Assembly (NCBI GenBank): GCA_964438515.1
Contig: CAYTLK010000012.1
Coordinates: 1-64,000, forward strand
DNA length: 64,000 nucleotides
From: RGIG3701 sp964438515
Lineage (GTDB): Bacteria; Planctomycetota; Planctomycetia; Pirellulales; Thermoguttaceae
Reading direction: 5' to 3'
In this document: one piece after another, positions 46,554-55,394 of the stretch
Numbering within the stretch: position 1 is the stretch's first letter
Layout of the letters: every line of letters starts with the position of its first letter
Notes under the pieces: generated by a model
Database searches by the model: none
Told to the model about the DNA's origin: nothing
The model's input: only the letters and a program-made list of their open reading frames with translations
Made by a program: the position numbers and the translations under genes

Positions 46554-47855
46554 TCATTCTGCCGGAACGTCTTTGGCTGATGAAACCCAAAACTCCGGAA
46601 CTTCCACCCAATATTCATGATTGAATTCGTCGAGTGAAATCAAATCCAAGTATTTTTCCTGTTTCTGAATCCATTTCACATAATTCGGCGAAAGAATCAG
46701 ACGGTTAAAATCCTCCGAAAGATTGCTGCCGACGTATTCCATTGTGCGGACCACATAATATTCGTGTCCCGTCCGTCCAAGAACGAGCGATCCCGGAAGT
46801 TTCACGACCCGAATACTGACGTTCTGAAAGTGCGCCGCTTTGATTTCAGCCGACATTTCATCTGAAACGTCTTGTACGATTTTCAAATATTCTTTCGCCT
46901 GACGTTCGAGTTCCTCATCCAGTCGTTCCACGTCTCGCGTCATCTTTTCTTCCAGCCCGACCGAGGTTCCGGAGCCGTTGGAGGTCCCGTCTGCATTTTC
47001 CTCAGAACCCTCAGAAACTTCCGACATTTCATCGTCTGAAGTTTCGTCATCCGAAGCTGCATCGTCCGAAGCCGCATCGTTTGTCATTTCGCCGGTTTCT
47101 GTATCCTGTGTATTTTCCGCATCTTCTGCATCTTCTGACGCCGTTTCTGCCGCAGAGTCAGTTGCTGTATCTGTCGCAGTTTCCGCAGCTTCCGCAGTTT
47201 CACCTTCTGTTTTCACGGAACTTCCAGAATCCGGGGTTCCTGTTTTTTTCGTTTTCCGACTCTTTTTTGCCGCTGTATTTTCGTCCGTTTTTCCGTCGTT
47301 CTGCATGGAAATTTCTACGACTTCCTCACCGTCCGCGTCGGCTGCGGCTGGGACGTTTGGAGCGCTCGGCGCGTTCGGCGCGTCTGCACCTTCCTTCGAT
47401 CCGACAGATTTCGGCGTTTCGGAGTCGTCGCTTTCAACCATTTCAATGGAAAAATCCAGATCGTCCTTTTTTTGATTTCCGGCCTGAATTCCTTCGTTCG
47501 TTGTGGTTTCTTTTGCGGCGGACTCCACAATTGCGAGAAATTCAGGGTCCAATTCCTCGGAAACGGAAGTGGAAGTATTGGGACGCTCCACCGTAACAGA
47601 CTCGGAATGAACCCCTTTATTCTTCAGATTTTTGGAAGTGGTTTCCGGCTCTGGGACGGTTTCCGGCTCTTCTGTTGTTCCCCACACTTCATTGGGGATT
47701 TCCGCGAGACTTCCGATTCTGGCGATGTAACAAAACCGTTTCGTTACTTCCGCAGGAGCGTTGGAGTCCGATTTTTGTGAGTTTTCGTTCTGCTTTTGAC
47801 ATCCGGTAACAAATATCAACGCGCACATGAGCGCCAAAACAGGGATTCGATACAT
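46554..47855 (-). CDS. Lipoprotein with long acidic low-complexity centre, unknown
   Basis: The protein has 433 residues. The start at 47855 has GGAG 6 nt upstream and gives a signal peptide with lipobox FVTGC (Cys19). Residues about 60-300 are low complexity, rich in Glu, Asp, Ser, Thr and Ala (for example AASDDAASDDETSDDE). A folded C-terminal domain of about 130 residues follows (QEYLKIVQDV-like helix, then VSIRVVKLPGSLVLG and GHEYYVVRTMEYV). The acidic part resembles the linkers of the giant lipoprotein. It ends 303 nt before tRNA-Gly copy 2's flank and follows the TPR-like gene at 97 nt. Family unknown. Confidence 0.75.
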   Translation of the reverse strand: MYRIPVLALMCALIFVTGCQKQNENSQKSDSNAPAEVTKRFCYIARIGSLAEIPNEVWGTTEEPETVPEPETTSKNLKNKGVHSESVTVERPNTSTSVSEELDPEFLAIVESAAKETTTNEGIQAGNQKKDDLDFSIEMVESDDSETPKSVGSKEGADAPNAPSAPNVPAAADADGEEVVEISMQNDGKTDENTAAKKSRKTKKTGTPDSGSSVKTEGETAEAAETATDTATDSAAETASEDAEDAENTQDTETGEMTNDAASDDAASDDETSDDEMSEVSEGSEENADGTSNGSGTSVGLEEKMTRDVERLDEELERQAKEYLKIVQDVSDEMSAEIKAAHFQNVSIRVVKLPGSLVLGRTGHEYYVVRTMEYVGSNLSEDFNRLILSPNYVKWIQKQEKYLDLISLDEFNHEYWVEVPEFWVSSAKDVPAE

Positions 47856-47951
47856 ATTTTTCTCCATTCTACTGGTTTTCCGTTCTACGGATTCGACTTG
47901 AAATTTCTGCAACGGACGGCTTCCGACGGCTTTCACAGCGGACGGCCCATA

Positions 47952-48641
47952 TTAAGGGGTTGAAAACGTTTCCGTCTCGACCGCATTTTCCAACAGTACG
48001 GGAGCGCCGGCGCCGGACAGAGTTTCATCCAACCGCAATTCCTCATCTGGAATGATTTCGCCCTCTTTACCCGACGATTGAACGGTTTTTGAAAACGTAC
48101 GTAAATCTTCCAGAGTTTTTTGAATATCGCACTGCCATTTGGCGTTTTCGTATTGCTGTGCGGATTCGGCAGCGAGATCGGCACATTTCTCAGAATTTTC
48201 GAACATTCCGCAATGAATAAAACAGACCGCAAAATTAATGTACAGCGTCGTTTTAACCTTCCAGTCGTTCAGCTTTTCCACACGTTTCAACCCCTCTTCA
48301 AACTCTTGTTCCGCCTCCGATTTGCGGCCTGAATGAAACAAAAGTTCCGAATATCGCGGAAGAACCGTCAGCTGCACAAGTTCCGACTTGCTTTTCAGCA
48401 TCGTTTTCTGAACATTCTGAATTTTGTTCGAAATCTGAAAGTCCAGTTCCTTCGACTTTTCAGCATCGGTCGTCTGCTGTTTCGAAACGAACAATTTTTG
48501 AATATCGAGTATCTGACTCGCCAGAACCGCAACTTCCTGATTTTCGAGTGATTTCTCGCGCGAGTGCAAACAGGTTTTCACCGTCAGCAAAACCAGAAGA
48601 AAAATCAAAATTCCCAGGAGGCCGACAATGTATTTTCGCAT
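47952..48641 (-). CDS. Membrane-anchored helical (TPR-like) protein
   Basis: The 229-residue protein has one N-terminal membrane helix (YIVGLLGILIFLLVLLTVK). A periplasmic helical region follows that looks like tetratricopeptide repeats (RYSELLFHSGRKSEAEQEFE, then INFAVCFIHCGMFENSEKCA). The start at 48641 has GGAG 7 nt before it; the longer frame to 48749 lacks support. The acidic C-terminus has no motif. It precedes the acidic lipoprotein gene by 97 nt on the same strand, suggesting joint expression. Confidence 0.72.
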   Translation of the reverse strand: MRKYIVGLLGILIFLLVLLTVKTCLHSREKSLENQEVAVLASQILDIQKLFVSKQQTTDAEKSKELDFQISNKIQNVQKTMLKSKSELVQLTVLPRYSELLFHSGRKSEAEQEFEEGLKRVEKLNDWKVKTTLYINFAVCFIHCGMFENSEKCADLAAESAQQYENAKWQCDIQKTLEDLRTFSKTVQSSGKEGEIIPDEELRLDETLSGAGAPVLLENAVETETFSTP

Positions 48642-49051
48642 AATGAAACTCCGACAGGATTTATGCACTATAATTAAAGCAACAAAGCAATCAATGATTC
48701 GTGTTTGTTGTTTGAGTTTTTTGGAAATGGGTCCAAAAAAATCTTCCAAATTCTAATAGTACACGAAATTTCCAAAACGGACCAGAGAGATTTTCAGAAA
48801 TTTTCGATTTTCTCGTGAAAAAAAGTAAAATTGGGGGAAAGAATTAAAAAAGGGCGGTGTAAAACTTCAGAAGGATGATTTCTGTATGAAATAATAATGT
48901 GCAAAAATTGTAATATGAAAAATTCTGTTTTAAGGGTTTTTTCGTACGTGGCGGTGTTTCCATCCTAACGGGAGGAAACAAGAGCGCTCCCGTAATGTCG
49001 TTTCGATCGTGGGGAAAAAACATTTTGAATGTTGTGTTTTTAATACTTCCT
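48642..49051. other. 410-nt intergenic region with repeat B copy 2
   Basis: The right end holds repeat family B copy 2 (48942-49034). The rest is AT-rich without a supported ORF. Confidence 0.6.
48942..49034 (+). repeat. Dispersed repeat family B, copy 2
   Basis: Core 48950-49034 matches 25836-25920 at 79 of 85 positions without indels. Pseudoknot stems TGTTTC/GAAACA and CGGGAG/CTCCCG are unchanged. The right inverted end AAAAAACATT is present; the left end is only partly conserved (GTTTTTTCG). It lies 17 nt after the stop of the minus-strand GNAT gene. Confidence 0.85.
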
Positions 49052-49618
49052 CTAAAATCTTCGGCGTGAAGAAGATGCAACTTTGAACAAAACCTGAACC
49101 GACTGAAAACCAACAGATTTGTATAAATGAAGCGCACGCTCGTTTTCCGCAGTCACTTCCAAGTCCGCGCGAGTGAGACCAAAACGCTGGTAGCCCGCCA
49201 GCGCGAGCGCCAGAAGCGCGTGTCCCAACCCTTTTCCTCGATGACGCGGAACCACTCCAACATTCTGAATTGCTCCGCACCCATCCGCATTTACAAGTCC
49301 TTGAATCGTTGCACAATATTCTGAATAGTACGTATTTTGCGGCTGATAAACGATGAGCCACGTCGCGTCGGGAAGAAAATTCGTCTTTCCCATAATGCAC
49401 TCCATAACGCTTCGGCTTCCTTTATATGTACGAAAATTATCGAATAATCGTGCATCGATTTCATCCCGGAAACTGATGTAGTGTGCGGTTGCGTGCGCCT
49501 CGACCAGCGAGGGACTCCATTTTTCGATATAATAACCTTCTGGAAGAACCGGAGATTCAAACGTATGACGCCGCAAATCAATCTCCATTCGATATCGCTT
49601 GAACGTTTCCATGTACAT
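49052..49618 (-). CDS. GNAT family N-acetyltransferase
   Basis: The 188-residue protein has the acetyl-CoA-binding motif A (VVPRHRGKGLGHALLALAL, near residues 124-142) and motif B (ENERALHLYKSVGF). This places it in the GCN5-related acetyltransferases. The N-terminal third is variable and sets the substrate, which is unknown. A second ATG 6 nt inside is an alternative start. It stands alone 87 nt after rimO on the same strand and is followed closely by repeat B copy 2. Confidence 0.88.
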   Translation of the reverse strand: MYMETFKRYRMEIDLRRHTFESPVLPEGYYIEKWSPSLVEAHATAHYISFRDEIDARLFDNFRTYKGSRSVMECIMGKTNFLPDATWLIVYQPQNTYYSEYCATIQGLVNADGCGAIQNVGVVPRHRGKGLGHALLALALAGYQRFGLTRADLEVTAENERALHLYKSVGFQSVQVLFKVASSSRRRF

Positions 49619-49705
49619 TTTTCTAAAACACCTTCAGGTCTGCTTTTGATTCTAGTACATAACTTGTATGATTTATTTTTGAATTATGAACAGTTTGTTT
49701 GACTT

Positions 49706-51238
49706 TTACTTCACGGGTACCGCATAAAGGTCGTATTCATCGCAATCCACAATCTCACATTTGTAAATTTCCCCGATTTCAAGCGGTTTTTCCTCGTCTG
49801 CGATACTTACAAACACGCTTCCATCCACATCCGGAGCGCCGAATTTTGTGTGTCCGATGTACGTTCCCGCCTCTTCCGACACCATATCGATCAGCACATC
49901 CAGCGTTCGTCCCACCTGTTTTTGCGTCCATTCGCCTGAGACTGTTTTTTGTACGTTAATCAATTCGTTGGTTCGTTTCAGCGAGACTTTCTGCGGAATC
50001 TGTTTCTCCATTTCAGCAGCCGGCGTTCCTTCTTCCGGAGAAAACTGAAAAACAGCGACGTGTTCGAACTTTTGCTTCCTCAAAAACGCCAGCAATTCCT
50101 CAAACTCCGCTTTCGTTTCCCCAGGAAATCCCGCAATAAACGAGGTTCGAATCACGAGCTGCGGAATGCTTTCACGAAGTTTTGCAAGCAGTTCAACCGT
50201 CGCTTCCCGATCTGCTGCGCGGCGCATCGCTTTCAAAAGCCGATCGTTGATGTGCTGAAGCGGAATATCAATGTACGGAACCACTTTAGGCGTTTCCGCA
50301 AAGGCGGCGATCAAATCCGCCCCGAAATTCTGCGGGTACAAATACAGTACACGAATCCATTGAATTCCATCCACAGTATTCAGCAGCCGAAGCAGATTTG
50401 CGAGATTGTCGTCCGTATGCGTTCCGTCTTCTTTGCGCAAATCCAGACCGTAATAACTGGTGTCCTGCGCAATCAGAATCACCTCTTTCACGCCCGAGAC
50501 GGCCAGCTTTTTTGCTTCTTCCACGATTTCGAGCATCGGTTTGCTCGTATATTTTCCCCGAATATTGGGAATTGCGCAAAACGCACAGCGTCGATTGCAC
50601 CCTTCCGCAATTTTCAGATACGCGATGTGAGGCGGAAGGAGCGGAAAACGAAATTCATCCCGCGCGATTCCCAGATGCTGTTCGTAAAAAGTTTCCTTAA
50701 TCGGCGCCGGTTTTTCGTAAATCGGAAGGGAAAATTTACCCCCTGCATTTCCCGCAAGTTCTTTATGTTTCCCATTTTCTCTCCCATTCTTTCTCCCAAC
50801 GTCTTTCGCATTTTCTTTCGCAACGTCCTTCGCGACGTCTTTTGAATATTCTTTTGAATTTTCAGGAAGAATTTCCTCTGGAAATGCGTGTTTTACCGCA
50901 TCCAAAATGCTGTCGCGAGAAAAAACGTCCAAAAACGCATCGACGTCCGTGCAGGATTTTACGAGATTTTCTCGGTCACGCGTCACGAGACAGCCAGCCA
51001 CAATGAGACAGCGGAGGGGGAATTTCGGCGACCTGCGCAACTCCTCCATTTCACGAATATTCTGCATTCCTTCATCACGTGACGCCGCCAAAAATCCGCA
51101 CGTATTAATGATGACCACATCCGCATTTTCCACCTCATAAGACGGCTGAAACGCGTGTTTCTGCAGCAATCCCAGCATCTGCTCGCTGTCAACGAGATTT
51201 TTGGGACATCCCAGCGAAATAATGGCACATGTTAGCAT
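49706..51238 (-). CDS. rimO: Ribosomal protein S12 methylthiotransferase RimO with low-complexity insert
   Basis: This radical-SAM enzyme methylthiolates an aspartate of ribosomal protein S12. The UPF0004 domain opens SLGCPKNLVDSE with cluster cysteines 11, 47 and 83. The radical-SAM CNRRCAFC motif supplies Cys214, 218 and 221, and a C-terminal TRAM-like domain follows. At 510 residues it is about 60-70 longer than usual. The excess sits at about 121-172, between the two cluster domains, and is Lys/Asn/Asp-rich with repeated KDVAK-type units. The core motifs are intact, so the enzyme should be active. Confidence 0.94.
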   Translation of the reverse strand: MLTCAIISLGCPKNLVDSEQMLGLLQKHAFQPSYEVENADVVIINTCGFLAASRDEGMQNIREMEELRRSPKFPLRCLIVAGCLVTRDRENLVKSCTDVDAFLDVFSRDSILDAVKHAFPEEILPENSKEYSKDVAKDVAKENAKDVGRKNGRENGKHKELAGNAGGKFSLPIYEKPAPIKETFYEQHLGIARDEFRFPLLPPHIAYLKIAEGCNRRCAFCAIPNIRGKYTSKPMLEIVEEAKKLAVSGVKEVILIAQDTSYYGLDLRKEDGTHTDDNLANLLRLLNTVDGIQWIRVLYLYPQNFGADLIAAFAETPKVVPYIDIPLQHINDRLLKAMRRAADREATVELLAKLRESIPQLVIRTSFIAGFPGETKAEFEELLAFLRKQKFEHVAVFQFSPEEGTPAAEMEKQIPQKVSLKRTNELINVQKTVSGEWTQKQVGRTLDVLIDMVSEEAGTYIGHTKFGAPDVDGSVFVSIADEEKPLEIGEIYKCEIVDCDEYDLYAVPVK

Positions 51239-51400
51239 AAAAATCGGCTTTCTGTTTGCTGAAAAATAAAAATAAGTTTCAATTCCTATAAAGATACCCG
51301 AATTTTAAAATTGGAAAAGGACCCGAGGCGAATCTTTTTCAGAAAAAAATGAAAAATTTTTGAATATAATTGAGAATCTGACGACGAATCCGCAAAATCG

Positions 51401-53926
51401 TCAGAAAGAATCGTCGTTTTCTTTCTGTTTCCGAAGTAATTCTGCTCCCGTCATAACGCCGGGAATATTCGAAAATTTCTGTAAAACCTGACGATTCGTC
51501 TTCTGTGCGGAATCTTCTTTCCCGGACTGCGATTTTCCTCCTTGGGAGTCGGAAGTTTTTCGCTCTTCCGACCTCGGCGCCGCGCTTCGGGAGGGTGAGA
51601 CGGCAGAATTCGGCGGCGGAAAGGTTCCCGAATCCCATTCAAAATCTTCCGCACTCGCGGAATCTTCTGATTTTTCGTCCTTTTTTACTTTTTTTTCTTC
51701 TGTTTCTTTTGCTGCAACTTCTGCAATTTCTGCAATTTCTTCTTCTGTTGTTTCTTCTGACTTTTTTTCTTTCTGTTCTTTTTTGTGTATTTTCTCTATA
51801 TTCCTCTTTTTCTCTATTTCTCCAGAATCTTCAAAAATCATTTCTGCCGGACTGTCGCAAAAAGAGGCGTCCAGAGGCTCGTTTTCGGTCGAAATCGCGT
51901 CAAAATCCATCTGAAACTGAAGATTTTCAAGCAGCATTTCCTCTCGCGGAAGTTCCATTAAAAACGCACTGGGGGCCGACGTTTTTCGTTTTCCCATCGT
52001 TTCGCGCGATTGGGCCATCGAAAGATTCAACTCTTCTTTTGCCCGCGTCATTCCAACGAACATCAGCCGCCGCTCTTCTTCCAGCTCGTTTTCGTCCTCG
52101 AACGCACGTTCATGAGGTAAAATCCCGTGCTCGCAGCCAGTAAGATAAACGCACGGAAATTCAAGTCCTTTGGCGGCGTGGAGCGTCATTAAAAGAACCG
52201 CATTTTGGGAGTTTCTGTCCGTCTGAAATTCCTTTCCCAAACCCTCCAGAGAAAGATCGTCCGTCTCGCTTACGAGTGAATTTTGTTCCAAAAATGCTTC
52301 GAGCGCTGCGCCGGGATTTTTTTCTTCAAATCGGGCGGCAAGCGATACAAATTCGGCGATATTTCGAAGATGCTGCGCGTCCTGTTCGTCGTCGGGGTCA
52401 AATTGCGCCTCATACTGCGAGGCGGAAACGGTCGAACGCGCGAGCTGCGCAAGTACCGCAGAAGAGCCGGTTTGCCGCAGCGTGGAATATTGTTCGTATA
52501 ATTGCAGAATCAAATCCTTAAACGCCGTGATGGCCGCGACCGCACGCGTTTTCAGGTCGGAACATTCTGCCGCATGAACGGACGCCTCCCAAAGAGAGAA
52601 ACCGTTGACCCAAGCAAAACGCCGCAGATGGTCGAGCGACGTTTTTCCGATTCCGCGCGTCGGAACGTTTACGACCCGTTCGAACGCCTCATTATCGTGC
52701 GGATTTGCAAGAAGACGCAGGTACGCAAGCAAATCTCGAATTTCTGTACGTTCAAAAAACTCCGTTCCGTGCAGAATTTTGAACGGAATTCCTGCAAGAC
52801 GCAGCGCTTTTTCAAAATGGACGCTCAGTGCGTTCATGCGGTAAAAAATCGCGAAATCTTCAGGGACCCGCACCCCGTTTCGAACGGAATCCGCAATTTC
52901 AGACGCAATTCGTTCTGCTTCAGCCTCTTCGTCGGCGTCCGCATGAAAACGAACGGGAATTCCGTTTCCCAAACGGCTGAACAGCGCCTTGGGTTTCCGC
53001 TGAACGTTGTGTTCGATGAGTCTTTCGGCTGCATTCAGAATCCACTGCGTTGAACGAAAATTTTCCTCAAGATGAATCACCTTTGCGGTTGGAAAATCGT
53101 GTTCAAATTCCAAAATATTCGTAATGTCGGCGCCGCGCCACCCGTAAATCGACTGGTCCGGGTCGCCCGTCACCATCAGATTGGGAGTGTCGTGCGAAAG
53201 CGCTCGTGAAATCGCGTATTGAGCGAGATTTGTGTCCTGATATTCATCCACCAAGATGTACCGAAACTGTGCGTCCAGCTGTCGGCGGAGAGCGGGATTT
53301 TCACGAAGAAGCCGGACCGTCAGAAGGAGTAAATCGTCAAAATCGACCGCATTTGCAAGCCTCATTTCGTGCGCAAACACAGGAAGCAGCGATTTTACAA
53401 ACACTCCGCGTTCATCATCGGGAGCCGGCACGAATTCCTGTTCAGGATTCAAATAACGGTTTTTCAGCGCACTGACCGCGTGCATAATGGATTCCGCAGA
53501 ATATTTGGCGTCCAAGTAGAGACCGTCTTTTTCCGCATCCATTTCTTTCAGACGCGCAATCGCGCTGCGCACTGCCGCAACGGAATCCTTCGTGTCGTAA
53601 ATCGTATAATTCGCGTCCAGCCCCGCCCGATCCGCATACTGACGCAAAAGACGCGCGCAAAAACGATGAAACGTTCCGATCCACACGTGCGCAGAATTTG
53701 TGAGGCGTTCCACACGCGTTTTCATCTCGTCGGCCGCTTTATTGGTGAAAGTCAAAACGAGAATTTCATCAGGATGGACGCCTGTGTGTAACAAATGCGC
53801 CACTCGATGCGTCACAACACGTGTTTTTCCGCTTCCCGGCCCCGCCACAACCAGCAGCGGACCGTCTTGATGAAGCACCGCCTGACGCTGTGGTTCCGTC
53901 AAATTTTCGAGAAGCTCCTCGTTCAT
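51401..53926 (-). CDS. pcrA: UvrD/PcrA-type DNA helicase with charged C-terminal insert
   Basis: This superfamily 1A 3'-5' helicase has 841 residues. Motif I is GPGSGKTRVV (about 32-41), motif II VDEYQDTN, motif III GDPDQSIYGWRG, motif V LMTLHAAKGLEFPCVYLTG and motif VI RRLMFVGMTRAKEEL. It acts in repair and in removing proteins from DNA. The ATG at 53926 has GGGAGA before it. A Lys/Glu-rich low-complexity stretch covers about 700-756, followed by a conserved-looking tail ending near PGVMTGAELL, where PcrA has its RNA-polymerase-binding region. It starts 20 nt after the nucleotidyltransferase-like gene's stop. Confidence 0.93.
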   Translation of the reverse strand: MNEELLENLTEPQRQAVLHQDGPLLVVAGPGSGKTRVVTHRVAHLLHTGVHPDEILVLTFTNKAADEMKTRVERLTNSAHVWIGTFHRFCARLLRQYADRAGLDANYTIYDTKDSVAAVRSAIARLKEMDAEKDGLYLDAKYSAESIMHAVSALKNRYLNPEQEFVPAPDDERGVFVKSLLPVFAHEMRLANAVDFDDLLLLTVRLLRENPALRRQLDAQFRYILVDEYQDTNLAQYAISRALSHDTPNLMVTGDPDQSIYGWRGADITNILEFEHDFPTAKVIHLEENFRSTQWILNAAERLIEHNVQRKPKALFSRLGNGIPVRFHADADEEAEAERIASEIADSVRNGVRVPEDFAIFYRMNALSVHFEKALRLAGIPFKILHGTEFFERTEIRDLLAYLRLLANPHDNEAFERVVNVPTRGIGKTSLDHLRRFAWVNGFSLWEASVHAAECSDLKTRAVAAITAFKDLILQLYEQYSTLRQTGSSAVLAQLARSTVSASQYEAQFDPDDEQDAQHLRNIAEFVSLAARFEEKNPGAALEAFLEQNSLVSETDDLSLEGLGKEFQTDRNSQNAVLLMTLHAAKGLEFPCVYLTGCEHGILPHERAFEDENELEEERRLMFVGMTRAKEELNLSMAQSRETMGKRKTSAPSAFLMELPREEMLLENLQFQMDFDAISTENEPLDASFCDSPAEMIFEDSGEIEKKRNIEKIHKKEQKEKKSEETTEEEIAEIAEVAAKETEEKKVKKDEKSEDSASAEDFEWDSGTFPPPNSAVSPSRSAAPRSEERKTSDSQGGKSQSGKEDSAQKTNRQVLQKFSNIPGVMTGAELLRKQKENDDSF

Positions 53927-53946
53927 TTTTTCTCCCAACGTCCAAA

Positions 53947-55098
53947 TTACTGCGCTTCCTGTGCCGCAGCGGCCTCACGTTCCTTGCGCTCCGCACGACG
54001 ATTCCAGTATTTCGTCCAAAGATGCGGAATCAAAATGTGAAGCGGCATGCGCAGCAAATGGGACCGAATGTACAAAATCAGACGCGAAAAAGACGTTCTA
54101 AAACGTTCCTCACCCGAAATTTCAGGCTCCAATGTACGTGAAATCATACGGAACATCACTGTACGTACAAAAATATTTCCTCCGAAACGCTGAACCTCCT
54201 TCAGAAATTCTGCCGGGAATTCCGTTCCGAGAAGCCGATGCGTGAGTGTCACCGCATAGTATAACGGTCTCTGCAGCTTCAGCTGAATCGTGCGATTCCG
54301 AAGTTTTTCGAAGAATTCAGGGTCTTGAGTCGGAAAATAGCGGAACATTGCAGCAATATCGAGGAGGTCGCGCATGCAGTTGTTCAACTCTCCGTCTACC
54401 AGCATATGAACGACCGAATGCAGCAGCATGCCGCAGGGCGAAAGAATGTAAATGTCGTCTGAAACAGGGGTTAAAGAATCGAACAACAAGTCGGCGTCCA
54501 CCTTAAAGTGTCCCGTTCGAGGAAGAATCGTATGATGCACATCGAGCGTCGTAGCGCGGTCTCGATGAACCATAGGCGGAATTTCATGCATCCAGTCGCG
54601 ATAGTAATGGTCATCGTATTTCGACTTTTTTTCTGTTTGCCAGCCGGCGAGCGACAGACCCGTTTCGACGCGTGAAATGCACGATTCCGGGGTCAAAATA
54701 TCGACATCGACAGAAAGCCGTCCGCGACCCCACGGTAGATCGGCGGCCTGATACGCAGCCCCTTTCAACAACACGATGGGAAACTTTTCGTCCCCATTTT
54801 TCCCGATTCCCATCGCGATCAGCGGATTAAGGAAGAGCGCCCGATGAATGCATTCAATTTCCCAAAGCGTCTGACGCCGTCCGCGCTGCGCATTCACCTC
54901 CGCCGATTTTAAAAACCATCTTCCTTCCGGAGGGACCGCATCTTCGAGCGCGAAATCCCGAAGAACGTAAAGGGCCGACCCGAGTACACGCCCGGCGCGC
55001 GCCAACTGAAAAAAACGTTCCCAGTCCGCAAAATTCCAGGTCCGACACGAGGATGGATCTCGGAAAAAAGTTAAAAGCTGAACGGTGGATTCAGGAAT
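53947..55098 (-). CDS. Nucleotidyltransferase-fold (NTP_transf_5-like) protein, possible AUU start
   Basis: The family match rests on LLKGAAYQAADLPWGRGR followed by SVDVDILTP, the pattern of uncharacterised nucleotidyltransferases often near polysaccharide or exosortase genes. A helical C-terminal half follows. With the only canonical start (TTG at 55005) the protein has 352 residues but lacks the family-like N-terminus. The frame stays open upstream and encodes VQLLTFFRDP and WNFADWERFFQL with no ATG, GTG or TTG. An ATT at 55096-55098 lies 6 nt after AGAGG (55105-55109), giving 383 residues. The alternative is a sequence error or the short TTG form. Confidence 0.7.
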   Translation of the reverse strand: MPESTVQLLTFFRDPSSCRTWNFADWERFFQLARAGRVLGSALYVLRDFALEDAVPPEGRWFLKSAEVNAQRGRRQTLWEIECIHRALFLNPLIAMGIGKNGDEKFPIVLLKGAAYQAADLPWGRGRLSVDVDILTPESCISRVETGLSLAGWQTEKKSKYDDHYYRDWMHEIPPMVHRDRATTLDVHHTILPRTGHFKVDADLLFDSLTPVSDDIYILSPCGMLLHSVVHMLVDGELNNCMRDLLDIAAMFRYFPTQDPEFFEKLRNRTIQLKLQRPLYYAVTLTHRLLGTEFPAEFLKEVQRFGGNIFVRTVMFRMISRTLEPEISGEERFRTSFSRLILYIRSHLLRMPLHILIPHLWTKYWNRRAERKEREAAAAQEAQ

Positions 55099-55109
55099 AA
55101 TGGACCTCT

Positions 55110-55394
55110 TTCGTCGTTTTTTAAGTTTTCGGTTGTTTGTTGTTGAGTATTGAATTTATTGGGTTGTTTAACTGTTTACGATATTGTGTTTAAATTGATT
55201 CTTTTGATTTTCTGTAAAACGCCTTTGATTTTTTATGATTATTTGTTCGAAAATCGACAAAATAGAACACTCTATTGCGAGGCGTGAGAGGGGAAAGTCT
55301 TTTGCGGAGATTTCCCCTCAGGCTAGATTTTTCAAATTTTTTTCAAAAACCTTTCAAATATCAGTCTTTGAATTCAATGTGAATTCCGTACAAA
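55110..55394. other. Intergenic region with inverted repeat
   Basis: A 9-bp inverted repeat GAGGGGAAA (55288-55296) / TTTCCCCTC (55311-55319) lies between the SIS gene and the nucleotidyltransferase-like gene. It has no clear T-tract on minus. Nothing else was recognised. Confidence 0.5.
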
